Positions 1-8,564 of a stretch of DNA of 64,000 bases are shown in pieces. The translations under genes were made by a program, and so were the position numbers. Every line of letters starts with the position of its first letter. The stretch's first letter is position 1. Below the pieces are notes generated by a model that was not told the origin of the DNA, did no database searches, and saw only the letters and a list, made by a program, of their open reading frames with translations. This stretch comes from Psychrobacter pygoscelis. Lineage in GTDB: Bacteria > Pseudomonadota > Gammaproteobacteria > Pseudomonadales > Moraxellaceae. The DNA is taken from positions 744,001 through 808,000 of the forward strand of contig NZ_RQRU01000002.1 of assembly GCF_004335015.1 (NCBI RefSeq). The letters run 5' to 3'.

Positions 1-552
1 GTCCATGCCGTCGGCACCTCCCTCGGTGGTAATGTACTCGGCAAATACATGGGCGAATACGGTGATGAGGCCCTTTGTGAAGCGGCGGCTATCGTCTCTG
101 CCCCACTTGATCTTGCCTCCTCGTCCATCGCTATGGAACGCCTGCTAGGTCGCCGCGTCTATACGCCCTACCTGCTTAATCCTATCGTCGCCAAAGCACT
201 AGGCCATCAGCTTAGTGAAGAAGAAATCGCTGGGGTCAAAGCCAGCCGCCGCATCAGTGAGTTTGATCAGGTCTTTACCGCCCCAAGGCATGGCTACCGC
301 TCCAAAAACGAGTATTATCGTCAAGCTTCCGCCCTGCCCTACCTACATAAGATCACCAAACCAACGCTGATTATTACTGCCAAAGACGATCCGTTTTTGG
401 GCGTGGTGCCTGACAATGGAGACATCTCCAACCAAGTGGTACTTTGCGAACCTAAACATGGTGGTCATATTGGCTTTGTCACTTGGACAGACAAGAAGTT
501 CGATACTGACTGGTATCCCAAGACCGTCATGCAGTTCTTTTATACGACTTAA
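1..552 (+). CDS. YheT-like alpha/beta hydrolase (5' end outside window)
   Basis: The reading frame is open from base 1, so this is the C-terminal ~183 residues of a longer gene. The first visible residues include the nucleophile elbow GTSLGGN (Ser codon 19-21), a G-x-S-x-G motif of alpha/beta hydrolases. Further on are IITAKDDPFLG, with the likely acid Asp, and KHGGHIGF, with the catalytic His. This spacing and the HGGHxGF ending are typical of the YheT/ABHD1-3 family (about 320 residues), whose physiological ester substrate is poorly known. A strong terminator follows at 581-611. Family assignment is firm; substrate is not. Confidence 0.85.
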   Translation, partial: VHAVGTSLGGNVLGKYMGEYGDEALCEAAAIVSAPLDLASSSIAMERLLGRRVYTPYLLNPIVAKALGHQLSEEEIAGVKASRRISEFDQVFTAPRHGYRSKNEYYRQASALPYLHKITKPTLIITAKDDPFLGVVPDNGDISNQVVLCEPKHGGHIGFVTWTDKKFDTDWYPKTVMQFFYTT

Positions 553-580
553 TATTCAGCAATAAGACCCATATAAAATA

Positions 581-611
581 AAAACGAGTGCTATTAAGCG
601 CTCGTTTTTGC
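581..611 (+). terminator. Rho-independent terminator after the YheT-like gene
   Basis: AAAACGAG pairs with CTCGTTTT. The stem continues inward through a G-T wobble and three more pairs to a 4-base ATTA loop (about 12 bp), followed by a T run. It lies 29 bases after the hydrolase stop. Confidence 0.85.
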
Positions 612-738
612 TATTGGCAACTAAAAAGTGTGACAGCCAAGGTGCTATAAAATACGCTCAAGGTTATTCAATAACGCTGCCATACTGTGCTATTTTAATT
701 AGACTTTTGCCTGTATTTACCACTATTAGAGCCACATT

Positions 739-1281
739 ATGTACCCTTATTTACGCTATACCACGTCTATTGCTAAAGCCATCGTCGCCACTAAAAAGGG
801 CCAGACAGTCGATATCGCCGATACTGCTGAGATTACCCTGCGCTGCCGCCTAAACGACATCGACCCTTTCTTTGAGATGAATAATGGCCGCGCGTTGACG
901 CTTTATGACTTTGGCCGTACTGACTTTGCCATTCGCACTGGCCTTGGCAAAATGCTACTGAAAAAGCGCTGGAGTCTGGTGGTCGCAGGCAGCACCATTC
1001 AGTATCGTAAGCGAATTCGCGCCTTCGACAAGGTCACGATTAAGACTCGTGTTGCCGCTATCGATGAGCGCTGGGTCTATATTGAACAGTCGATGTGGGT
1101 CAAGGGTAAGCCTTGCTCTTCTGCGGTATTGCGAACAGGGGTGACAGAAAAGGGACGCGTGATTGAGACTAAGCGAATCTTAGAGGCTATAGGCAAATCT
1201 GGCTGGGAGATGGCGCCGACGGGTTATGTGAAAGAGTGGATTGAGAGCGATACGCATCGACCTTGGCCGCCGGTGGGTTAG
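739..1281 (+). CDS. acyl-CoA thioesterase-like hotdog-fold protein
   Basis: A 180-residue protein that reads as a single 4HBT/hotdog domain. Visible features are the core RCRLNDIDPFFEMNNGRALTL (here D-x-x-x-x-x-MNNGR), the strand-rich VVAGSTIQYRKRIRAFDKV and a C-terminal tail ending HRPWPPVG. This matches the thioesterase-like group that includes THEM6-type proteins (HxDxNxHMNNxxY in relatives). The expected reaction is hydrolysis of acyl-CoA or a similar thioester in the cytoplasm; the substrate cannot be read from sequence. It is monocistronic, with a terminator before it and an AT-rich strip after it. The start is the only ATG with full domain coverage. Confidence 0.75.
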   Translation: MYPYLRYTTSIAKAIVATKKGQTVDIADTAEITLRCRLNDIDPFFEMNNGRALTLYDFGRTDFAIRTGLGKMLLKKRWSLVVAGSTIQYRKRIRAFDKVTIKTRVAAIDERWVYIEQSMWVKGKPCSSAVLRTGVTEKGRVIETKRILEAIGKSGWEMAPTGYVKEWIESDTHRPWPPVG

Positions 1282-1321
1282 ATTTTACATCAAACAGCTA
1301 TCGGAACTTCATTTTCTTGTG

Positions 1322-1965
1322 TTCTTTTTTCATACGGAGGTAGCAATTTTTCTTCTCCATAAACTCATAAAAACTTATCGATTTCTTTAATACTACTTTC
1401 AGTTAGCTTATAGTACTTGGAAAAATCGTGGATAATGTGCCGGAACTTTGCAAATTTTTTCACACCTTTATTCTTGAATAGCGAAAAACCATCTTTATTT
1501 CTACGAGCGATTAAAGTTTTCTCAACAAAACTATCACAGATAGGATACGCATTTTTATTATGCAAATTACAGTATTTAGTAGCAAATGAATAAAAAATAA
1601 TTTCAGCATTATTTTTTGGTTCGTATTTCATATCCTTTAGCTATTTTAGAAACTACATCTAGGTTACCTGCTATTAGCTTCTCATCAATATTAGAATTTA
1701 GTATATGTTTAAATAGTTTAAGAATACTATAGATATTTGTACCGTATAGTTCATTTACTACACAGATTTTTAGAATAATATCTTCTAAAACAGTATTCCT
1801 TTCTAATTCGGAAAATAGTTTTGTTATTACTTTATCTGTAGAACAGTATCGCTCATCACCGTCAAATTTATCTGTATATTTTTTATTAAACTATCTTTCA
1901 CATTATCTAGTTCAACATTATTTTTCGTATAAATCCTTATATTTATAAATTTTAACCTTATGCAT
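1322..1965 (-). pseudogene. decayed hypothetical gene (frameshifts plus a TGA)
   Basis: Reading the minus strand from an ATG at 1965 gives MHKVKIYKYKDLYEK. A frame change then leads to NVELDNVKDSLI, another to KYTDKFDGDERYCSTDKVITKLFSE (about 1890 to 1640), and a third to the longest intact piece, an 88-residue frame at 1365-1631 (FYSFATKYCNLHNKNAYPICDSFVEKTL...). That piece ends KEIDKFL-TGA; reading on through the TGA gives VYGEEK, as if a Trp codon had become a stop. The pieces run in order and without overlap, as expected for one protein of roughly 200 residues. The sequence recalls a widespread hypothetical family whose function I do not know. The whole strip is far more AT-rich than its neighbours, suggesting acquired DNA in decay. 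Confidence 0.6.
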
Positions 1966-2318
1966 TAGAAATAAATGTTTTACTAAAACACAACTAGAGT
2001 AATTTATATTTTTTCTTTTACTTGCAACTCACGAAGCTTCTATATTTAATTTAGCCACTTTCTTATTAACTGTCTACTTTTTTCATACCCTGTATCATCA
2101 CTGACATGTAATCCAATACTATATTAGTTAGTTCTACTAACCTCCTACTTCATTAAAGTGGATATACCTACGTTCTTACTATACTCTTTCCCCGTTAAAA
2201 GTATCGGTTTAAATAAGCTCTTTAGTTATACCTCTTGAGAGGTAAAGTGAATTTTCAATTTAAGACTCTATTAAAGTAACCTTTTAAAGCTACAACGCTC
2301 TAGCCAAATAAAATAAAT
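1966..2318. other. AT-rich intergenic strip, no intact gene
   Basis: No reading frame of useful length, RNA gene or clear repeat is visible. One minus-strand stretch near 2075-2135 can be read as GLHVSDDTGYEKSRQLIRKWL, which may be a relic of another protein, but I do not recognise it. The base composition matches the decayed gene beside it. Confidence 0.4.
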
Positions 2319-2320
2319 AA

Positions 2321-2354
2321 AAAACCACCGCCAAATCCATGACGGTGGTTTTTT
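2321..2354 (-). terminator. Rho-independent terminator of aroA
   Basis: AAAACCACCG (2321-2330) pairs with CGGTGGTTTT (2343-2352), with T runs on both sides. It lies 38 bases past the aroA stop on the minus strand. The symmetry would let it act in both directions. Confidence 0.85.
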
Positions 2355-2391
2355 AATAATCACCTAAAACGTCTAAGAGCTAGCCGCTACC

Positions 2392-3675
2392 CTACGCCGA
2401 GTATACCAACTCAACCCCCAGCTCATTCAACGTCTCCCAGTAATTGGGATAAGTCTTGGCAACGCAATCAGGGTTACGTATTGAGATACCATCTAGCAAC
2501 AGCCCTGCCAGCGAAAAGCACATGGCGATACGGTGATCGTCCTTGCTGTCAATTAACACGTTATCATTAGCCAAGCTCTTCAAGTCTAGGTCACCATACA
2601 CCACAAGGTCATCGCCCTGCTCTTCGGCAAGTTTCGGATGGATATTGCACAGCCCTTCTCGAAGGGCGCTAATGCGGTCGCACTCTTTCACCCGTAGATT
2701 TTCAATGCCGGTAAAGCGAATTGGTTTACCGCAGAACGCTGCCATCACTGCCAATGTCGGCACGGCATCTTGGAACTGCGAGCCATCAATGACGTCGGGG
2801 AAATCAGGAAAGGACTGGATAAGGTCGAACACTCGGGCATCGGGCTGGGTCATGGCGCGTGGGTCACAGCCGATATCGATTTGACCACCGGTTAACGCTT
2901 CCATTGCCCAGATATAAGTGGCAGATGAGGCATCAGGCTCGACCTGATAGTCAGTAGCGCTATAGCTCTGCGGCTCAATCGACCAACCATTGTCTTCTGC
3001 CTTGGTCGTTACGCCGAATTTCTGCATTAAGTCTAAGGTCAGATCAATATAACCGCGACCACCAATGTGGTCATCTTGCATTGCGACTTTGAGGCCATTG
3101 GTGCCATTTGGGGCGAGCATCAACAAGGCAGAGACATATTGGCTAGATAAGTTAGCATCGATACTGACTTCTTTACCATCAAAGCCACCACGGCCGTTAA
3201 TAGTCAGCGGCGGACAGCCCGTCTTGCAGGTGACGTCAACGCCGAGACTGGTGAGCGCGTCAACGAGTGGCATAATGGGCCGCGCGCGCATATAGTCATC
3301 GCCATCAATGGCGACACTACCGTCGACAAGACAGCTGATTGCGGTTAAAAACCGTGTCGCCGTGCCTGCATTACCGAGAAATATTGGCTGGTCAGGGGCC
3401 TTGAGCGACCCTGTTGCGATTACCTCGATGGTCGTCGGCGAGCTAAATGATATCTCCACCCCCATCAACCCAAGCGCGGTAATCATGACCTTGGTATCAT
3501 CACTGAGCAGCACATGCTGTAAGGTACTTTTACCTTTTGATAATGCCGCTAAAACCAGCGCCCTATTGGTCAGCGACTTAGACCCTGGTACGCGAATACT
3601 GCCTTGGATAGGCTGCGGATGCTTTAGGACGGTGACATAGCTTGAGCTTGAATTAGCGTGAGAAGACAGTTCCAT
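2392..3675 (-). CDS. aroA: 3-phosphoshikimate 1-carboxyvinyltransferase (EPSP synthase)
   Basis: AroA joins shikimate-3-phosphate and PEP to give EPSP, the sixth step of chorismate synthesis, in the cytoplasm. The 427-residue length is normal. Visible motifs are the phosphate-binding PGSKSLTNRAL (residues 30-40), LGNAGTATRFL (100-110), the C-terminal LRVKECDRISAL and DDHRIAMCFSLAG. The active-site loop is unusual: the common class I form is LGNAGTAMRPL, and here the Pro position is Phe and Met is Thr. Moraxellaceae relatives are known to carry a TyrA-AroA fusion protein as well, so this stand-alone enzyme may be a second copy, but nothing in the window tests that. It is monocistronic with its own terminator. 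Confidence 0.93.
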   Translation of the reverse strand: MELSSHANSSSSYVTVLKHPQPIQGSIRVPGSKSLTNRALVLAALSKGKSTLQHVLLSDDTKVMITALGLMGVEISFSSPTTIEVIATGSLKAPDQPIFLGNAGTATRFLTAISCLVDGSVAIDGDDYMRARPIMPLVDALTSLGVDVTCKTGCPPLTINGRGGFDGKEVSIDANLSSQYVSALLMLAPNGTNGLKVAMQDDHIGGRGYIDLTLDLMQKFGVTTKAEDNGWSIEPQSYSATDYQVEPDASSATYIWAMEALTGGQIDIGCDPRAMTQPDARVFDLIQSFPDFPDVIDGSQFQDAVPTLAVMAAFCGKPIRFTGIENLRVKECDRISALREGLCNIHPKLAEEQGDDLVVYGDLDLKSLANDNVLIDSKDDHRIAMCFSLAGLLLDGISIRNPDCVAKTYPNYWETLNELGVELVYSA

Positions 3676-3914
3676 TGATATTACCTAAAAACGAATTTAT
3701 AAGCGAAATTGACCTAGTATAGCTTGATTTAAAGCTATTTTTGAATCTCTATTCTCACGACTTAGTATGCATCGAATGATAACTGTCCATAACTTGCCAA
3801 CATTCTTGTGACTCGATCAACCGACTACCATTCCTAGCAGTAAACTATAGCGCCACTAATTATTAAATAACTGCTTTTGCATTAGTATCTGACATCCTTG
3901 TCTATCGGCGCGCT

Positions 3915-4892
3915 TTACTGACCTTTAATACTATTATTTAGCTGTTGGCGAAATTCTATATACGCACTCGCTGTATCTTTTACTGCCTCAATCATCGGTA
4001 CATGTCCGACTTCTGGCATCATTATTACCTTAGCGTTCGGCATCAGCTCCACCATCAGCTCAGCGGTCTCTGGTTTTAGTACCTTATCCTCTGTGCCCCA
4101 AACGATCAGCGTGGGAATATCGTGCTCAGCGACGACTTGAGCGCGCGTCTCTACATTATCTTCAAGCACTTGATCGATGATTTTGGCTTGCAGATCGCGA
4201 TTGGCGATACTCTCTTGAGCAAAGACCGCTTGCACCGTCTTAGGAATATAAGGCGGCTTGGACATCACCAAGTCATACAGCGCAAAATAATCCTTAGCAT
4301 TGTCAATTAATAGTGGATTATCTTCTGGGTCTAAGTCTTGAAACTCCTCACGCAGACCTACTGACCAAAAGCCGCCGCTGTCGAGCAACCACAGGCTTTT
4401 GACGTTATCAGGGTACATCGCTGCATAGGCGACACTAATGCCCCCACCCATCGAATTACCACCAACATGAATGGCCGAATCTAACCCTTTGGCCTGTAAT
4501 AACTCATGCAACCGCTGCGCTTGGGCATCGCTGCGGTAATCTGCCTGCGCAGGCTTACTAGAATCACCAAAGCCTAGTAGGTCTGGGATGATGAGATGAT
4601 AATCGCCTAACTGCTTTGCAATACGAGTAAAGTTGTCTTTATTACCGCCAAAGCCGTGAACCAATAATAAAGGCTCACCTGTTAGATTGCCGCCCTCTAA
4701 ATAAGTTATCTTATCGCCGGAGGCTAGCGTAAAGGCTTTGGTCTCTAAATCGGACTTATGGCGTTCGAGCTGAACTAGCTTTTGGGTGGTGGCGACGGTA
4801 AGGCTATTGGGCGTAGTGCAGCCTACTATAGATAGATATAGTATGGCCGTAAGACCTAGGCGCACGAGATTATTAACAGGATTTCTATTCAC
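3915..4892 (-). CDS. lipoprotein triacylglycerol lipase / alpha-beta hydrolase
   Basis: A 325-residue secreted hydrolase. The N-terminus has a hydrophobic segment ending in the lipobox LSIVGC (Cys25), so it should be a lipid-anchored envelope protein. The oxyanion segment HGFGGNKDNF starts at residue 79. The nucleophile elbow is GGNSMGG (Ser147), followed by VWGTEDK (Asp269) and EVGHVPM (His297), giving a complete Ser-Asp-His triad. Layout and length fit the cold-active lipase group of Psychrobacter/Moraxella (bacterial lipase family V, Lip1/Lip3 type). Triglyceride hydrolysis is inferred from that resemblance. It is flanked by aroA upstream in the same direction with a 239-base gap, so it is probably separately transcribed. 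Confidence 0.85.
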   Translation of the reverse strand: MNRNPVNNLVRLGLTAILYLSIVGCTTPNSLTVATTQKLVQLERHKSDLETKAFTLASGDKITYLEGGNLTGEPLLLVHGFGGNKDNFTRIAKQLGDYHLIIPDLLGFGDSSKPAQADYRSDAQAQRLHELLQAKGLDSAIHVGGNSMGGGISVAYAAMYPDNVKSLWLLDSGGFWSVGLREEFQDLDPEDNPLLIDNAKDYFALYDLVMSKPPYIPKTVQAVFAQESIANRDLQAKIIDQVLEDNVETRAQVVAEHDIPTLIVWGTEDKVLKPETAELMVELMPNAKVIMMPEVGHVPMIEAVKDTASAYIEFRQQLNNSIKGQ

Positions 4893-5105
4893 AATTTACT
4901 CATTGCTTAGTGATTAAGACTCGATTAAAGCAGATTCTTAGTCGCTGGACAAGCGCGAAGTGAGAACTCGTTAGCGCCATCACCCTTTATCACGACCCTA
5001 ACACTATTATCCTTAATCAATAATAACCATATCTCTTCGCTCAATTTTTCGGTACAGTAACTTGAGTGTTTGGCAGTCAGGGCATCAATGAAAGGAGAAA
5101 ATAAG

Positions 5106-6152
5106 ATGAGCTTGTTAGAACAATTGGGCATGAGCTGCCCTATCGTGCAAGCACCAATGGCTGGCGGAGCAACGACTCCCGAACTAATCGCAGCGGTCAG
5201 TAACTTCGGTGGGTTAGGCTCGCTAGGGGCAGGGATGACCCCACCTGAGACACTGTCCCAGCAGATTAATACCATTAAGTCGCTGACCTCTCAGGCTTTT
5301 GCGGTCAATCTAATGGTACTGAGCGAAACAGAGTCTTCAACCGTCGATACGGCCATGCCGCAATGGTTGGCACAGCACTATGCCGATAATGACATTGAGG
5401 TAGCGTTACCTAGTCGTCCTGCGCAAAGTTTCGCTGAACAATTCCAAGCTCTACTCGACAATCCTGTTCCCGTCGCTAGCTTTACCTTTGGCATTATCAA
5501 CTTGGAGCAAGTCGCAGCGTTACACAAGGTAGGCAGCAAGGTCATCGGTACAGCCAACCATCCTTTGGAAGCCAAAGCTTGGGCCGATATTGGAGCAGAT
5601 GCGGTTTGCGTTCAGGGCGTAGAAGCAGGCGGCCACCGCGGTGGCTGGCTAGCAGATAGCGACACCGACCCCTTAGGACTACTCACCTTAATCACCCAAG
5701 CCCGAGCAGTTACTAAGCTACCCCTTATTGCCGCTGGTGGCATCATGACTGGGGCAGCGATTAAAGCTGCACAAGCGGCAGGGGCGGAGATGGTACAGAT
5801 GGGTACGGCGTTTTTGACGACACACGAAGCCGGCATTAACCGCGCTTATAAAGACACGTTACTCAAGGTGGCGCAAGGCGAGCGCCCTGCATTGACGCGG
5901 CTCACTAGACTGTTCTCCGGTAAACCTGCGCGCGCCCTCATCAATGACTACTTGACAACGTATGCGCAGTACGATGCTGCTCAGACCCTACCGCCCTATC
6001 CTCAGCTTAATGCAATGACGAGAAATTTGAGAGCCGAGGCTAGCCAAGCTGGCGATGTCGAGCAGCTATCGATGTGGGCCGGTCAAGGGGTAAGTTTGGT
6101 ACGCTCAGAGAGTGCGGCAGAGTTAATGGAGCGATTGGTTAGAGAGGTGTAA
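5106..6152 (+). CDS. nitronate monooxygenase (NPD family, FMN-dependent)
   Basis: An FMN-dependent TIM-barrel enzyme of the 2-nitropropane dioxygenase/FabK group, expected to oxidise alkyl nitronates such as propionate-3-nitronate. The N-terminal CPIVQAPMAGG, GGLGSLGAGM, the catalytic-His segment VEAGGHRGGW and the phosphate-binding AAGGIMTGAAIKAAQAAGAEMVQMGTAFL region are all in order. I chose ATG 5106 because AAAGGAG lies 7 bases upstream; an in-frame ATG at 5070 has no such site. That gives 348 residues, usual for the family. It is divergent from the lipase gene and followed by 890 bases without an intact gene. Confidence 0.88.
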   Translation: MSLLEQLGMSCPIVQAPMAGGATTPELIAAVSNFGGLGSLGAGMTPPETLSQQINTIKSLTSQAFAVNLMVLSETESSTVDTAMPQWLAQHYADNDIEVALPSRPAQSFAEQFQALLDNPVPVASFTFGIINLEQVAALHKVGSKVIGTANHPLEAKAWADIGADAVCVQGVEAGGHRGGWLADSDTDPLGLLTLITQARAVTKLPLIAAGGIMTGAAIKAAQAAGAEMVQMGTAFLTTHEAGINRAYKDTLLKVAQGERPALTRLTRLFSGKPARALINDYLTTYAQYDAAQTLPPYPQLNAMTRNLRAEASQAGDVEQLSMWAGQGVSLVRSESAAELMERLVREV

Positions 6153-6814
6153 TCGAGTCTAAAGAAAAGAACGTCATCGAAATATGAGGCGCAACTGCTA
6201 TAAAGGTTTCTAGCGTGCTACGAGTGTGCTGATAGAGGCTGTAAAAAATTCATCCCCGTACCGCTGTAGCGTTTTTATAACGAGCTTACTATATCGTAGT
6301 GGTCGTGATTAGAGCTTTGATTACTAAAAAACTTCTTGATGCCTAATTCAGGCGCGATTGCTTTTCCGATTGGCTTTTTTATTACCAGTCTAATGCTAAG
6401 AGTCTTTGGTTGATCATTAATGTGCTTGGCGACATTTTAGTAGTTAACATCAGTGCTGGTAGACGCAGATTGGCGTCAATTTGCCGCAGTCAGCTTTTGC
6501 TGTTGCCGAGGGACGAGGCGCGGCCATAGTCATGACAGAGCGTCTACCTGTGAGACGCATATTTCTCCCTGTCTAAAGATCTGAGATATTAAGGCCATTG
6601 TTTTGGCTTTTGCTTTTTTTCGTCTAATCTCTCCACATCTCTTTTTTGAATACCTTGACCAGCCAATCTGCGACAGCACGAACCCTAGCAGCGCGGCCGA
6701 TATTGTTTTGTCTAGCGTACAAATCGTACAGTTAGACGCATTATTTGACCCAAACAATATTGCAGGGGCACGATATCCAAAGGCGGGCTGGGTCGGTATT
6801 GAGGACTGACGGGA
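6153..6814. other. gene-poor stretch with relics
   Basis: Apart from the relic and small frame listed separately, no coding potential is convincing. Bases 6234-6300 resemble intergenic sequence near 58290-58360 (a shared dispersed element, see findings). A plus-strand stretch near 6340-6410 reads PNSGAIAFPIGFFITSLMLRVFG, which looks like a membrane-helix fragment but cannot be assigned. Confidence 0.4.
6624..6720 (-). pseudogene. possible LysR-type regulator C-terminal relic
   Basis: The minus strand reads GRAARVRAVADWLVKVFKKE followed by a TAG at 6624-6626. R-A-A-R-V-R-A-x-x-D-W-L-V is the usual last helix of LysR-type regulators. The sequence upstream is interrupted by stops, so only the tail would survive. 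The match is short and the call is tentative. Confidence 0.3.
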
Positions 6815-6919
6815 TTACGGATTAATAGTACGGTGCTTAGAATTAAAAAGCCCAAGCCATAGTAGGCTGCTTAAACCTGTCACAAGGATAACTATTAGCA
6901 CGACTTTAGCTTCTTGCAT
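6815..6919 (-). CDS. small putative membrane protein (34 residues)
   Basis: A short minus-strand frame begins at ATG 6919, with AGGA five bases upstream. It encodes a Met-Gln-Glu-Ala-Lys start, a single hydrophobic segment (VVLIVILVTGLSSLLWLGLF) and a short basic tail ending in Asn-Pro. An in-frame ATG 27 bases upstream is possible. It has the form of a one-helix membrane peptide, but the only support is the ribosome site and the hydrophobicity. It is divergent from yhhQ. Confidence 0.3.
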   Translation of the reverse strand: MQEAKVVLIVILVTGLSSLLWLGLFNSKHRTINP

Positions 6920-6967
6920 TGTGATCCTGCCCTTTGTCATTAACATAGCCCTACCCAGCGTCCCTAT

Positions 6968-6995
6968 TTCGTTCTATCGCAATTTGCTTTATAAT
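6968..6995 (+). promoter_or_regulatory. predicted sigma70 promoter of yhhQ
   Basis: A perfect TATAAT (6990-6995) has a weak -35 (TTTCGT, 6968-6973) 16 bases upstream. Initiation would fall near 7002, a few bases before the preQ1-I-like aptamer, as expected for a riboswitch at the 5' end of the leader. Confidence 0.5.
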
Positions 6996-7004
6996 TGGCG
7001 CCCC

Positions 7005-7037
7005 TCAGGTTCCCTCAACCCTGATTCAAAAAAAGGA
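7005..7037 (+). promoter_or_regulatory. preQ1-I riboswitch-like aptamer controlling yhhQ
   Basis: The leader contains TCAGG (7005-7009), a 10-base loop TTCCCTCAAC, the pairing arm CCTGA (7020-7024) and an A-rich tail TTCAAAAAAAGGA. This is the layout of the smallest preQ1 class I aptamer (P1 stem, 10-base loop ending AAC, A-rich strand, pseudoknot to the Shine-Dalgarno). The loop TCC can pair with GGA of AAAGGA (7034-7037), which is also the ribosome site 7 bases before the yhhQ ATG. Ligand binding would therefore block translation. Placement before a preQ0/preQ1 transporter supports the reading. Confidence 0.75.
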
Positions 7038-7044
7038 CTCTTAT

Positions 7045-7719
7045 ATGAGCACTCGCCCAACCATCATTGCTAGCCCCTCAAACCACCAAATCCCAACCAT
7101 TGGCTATAACCGAGCTTTATTTTGGCTTATCGGTCTGCATATCTTTATCATTGCTGTCAGTAATTATCTGGTGCAGATGCCTCTCGAAATCTTTGGCTTT
7201 ATTACCACTTGGGGCGCGATTACCTTTCCGTTTATATTCCTCATTACTGATCTGACTGTGCGAATATTCGGTCGGCAATTGGCAAGGCGGATAATATTTT
7301 TTGCCATGTTGCCAGCGCTGGCCATCTCCTATTATTTCTCTGTGGTATTCGCCAATGGTCAGTTTATCGGTCACGAGCATCTGCTCGATTTTAACCTGTT
7401 TGTCTTTCGCATTGTCTTAGCGAGCTTCAGCGCTTATGTCGTCGGGCAGCTTTTAGATATCCAAGTCTTTAACAAATTGCGCCAACTAAAGACCTGGTGG
7501 ATTGCACCTCTGGCATCGACGATCATTGGTAATCTGGTGGACAGTCTGTGCTTTTTTGCTATTGCCTTCTACAAAAGCCCCGACCCTTTTATGGCAGCGA
7601 ATTGGATCGAAATCGGCACGATGGATTACGCATTTAAACTACTGATGGGGGTGTTTATCTTTTTGCCGCTATATGGCGTGATATTAGCCAAGTTGCAGAA
7701 GCTGCTGGCAGGGAAATAA
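7045..7719 (+). CDS. yhhQ: queuosine precursor transporter (VUT family)
   Basis: A 224-residue inner-membrane protein with about six hydrophobic segments. The conserved block IFGFITTWGAITFPFIFLITDL with TVRIFGRQLAR, and the later WWIAPLASTIIGNLVDSLCFFAIAF, are hallmarks of the YhhQ/VUT (COG1738) family. E. coli YhhQ imports the 7-deazaguanine precursors preQ0 and preQ1 for queuosine synthesis. The riboswitch-like leader directly upstream overlaps the ribosome site, so expression should fall when preQ1 is plentiful. Single-gene unit; no other queuosine gene is in the window. Confidence 0.92.
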   Translation: MSTRPTIIASPSNHQIPTIGYNRALFWLIGLHIFIIAVSNYLVQMPLEIFGFITTWGAITFPFIFLITDLTVRIFGRQLARRIIFFAMLPALAISYYFSVVFANGQFIGHEHLLDFNLFVFRIVLASFSAYVVGQLLDIQVFNKLRQLKTWWIAPLASTIIGNLVDSLCFFAIAFYKSPDPFMAANWIEIGTMDYAFKLLMGVFIFLPLYGVILAKLQKLLAGK

Positions 7720-8132
7720 AGTTAGAATAGGACAATTGAGTAGAATACATTGAAGTCAGACAGTCTTAGCGTGGGTACAACGTAGTGAAACCTACGAGAT
7801 AATAACTCCGAGTTCGAAGTGAACAGCATTATTTCTGTAAGCGGTGTATATAAAACGCCCCTAGATCCGCCTTTGCAAAGGGCGACTTTAACTCTATTTA
7901 AATTTCAATAGAGCTGACTTCCTTGCTTTTTAAAGCATGAGCGAGGATAAGCAAGTATCCTGTGAATACTTGCCCGAAGCGCAAGATGTAGAGCTATGCT
8001 AGAAGGGCTGGGGATAGATTTGCAGTTTGAACTTACAGCTTATATCTGCAGCTTGCTACACGCTAACGCTTGGTCACCTTCAACGGATATGAACCAGTGA
8101 GCGGCCACTCTCCACCAGCTCAATTCCCTCTG
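7720..8132. other. intergenic stretch with small hairpins
   Basis: No intact gene is visible in 413 bases. Two perfect short hairpins occur: CGTAG/CTACG at 7781-7796, and an 8-bp arm GCAAGTAT/ATACTTGC at 7951-7973 with a 7-base loop. Neither has a T run. A structured RNA is possible, but nothing identifies one. Confidence 0.35.
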
Positions 8133-8564
8133 CTAATATGCCTCGCAGCGCTCCTTCAGTGCCTGATTCATAAGCACATAGCTTTGCTCTAAATCTTTAA
8201 TTAGCCCGCCCATAACGGGTACAATAACGCCCTTGAAAATCTCGCCTTGCACAAAGGTCGTGCTGCCATCTTTATTGTCTTTGACTTCGAAGTAATGCTC
8301 TCCTGTGAAGATCGCTTTAAGCAGTAACTTGCCTTTCCAGCGAAAAGTGTCTTTTTCCCTAAATTCTAGTAACTTAGGACGTACTCTCAAGGTCTTGCCT
8401 TTGGGGGTAGTGATCTTAAGTTTAAACTTTTTGCCCACTTTATTGTTCGTACCCAAGTGGCGAATGGTCGGGTTCCACTGAGGATATGCTTGATAGTCTA
8501 TCAAGACGCCCCAGACAGTATCGAGTGGGGCATTAATCCTGATGGACTTGCTGACTTCTTTCAT
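8133..8564 (-). CDS. SRPBCC (START-like) domain protein
   Basis: A 143-residue single-domain protein of the SRPBCC/polyketide-cyclase fold, which forms a deep cavity for a hydrophobic ligand. Evidence is the opening VSKSIRINAPLDTVWGVLID, then YPQWNPTIRHLG, the beta-strand FRWKGKLLLKAIFTGEHYFEV and the long C-terminal helix LIKDLEQSYVLMNQALKERCEAY. I placed the start at 8564 because AAGGAAG sits just upstream of that ATG; an in-frame ATG five codons earlier (8579) would place the ribosome site inside the gene. Ligand and role are unknown. No operon partner. Confidence 0.78.
   Translation of the reverse strand: MKEVSKSIRINAPLDTVWGVLIDYQAYPQWNPTIRHLGTNNKVGKKFKLKITTPKGKTLRVRPKLLEFREKDTFRWKGKLLLKAIFTGEHYFEVKDNKDGSTTFVQGEIFKGVIVPVMGGLIKDLEQSYVLMNQALKERCEAY

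Noticed and set aside
5070..5105. Upstream in-frame start for the nitronate monooxygenase
   Set aside because: The ATG at 5106 has AAAGGAG at the right distance; 5070 does not.
6603..6809. 68-codon plus frame and overlapping 75-codon minus frame
   Set aside because: Neither has a ribosome site or recognisable protein. A LysR-like tail in a third frame (6624-6720) explains the sequence better, though weakly.
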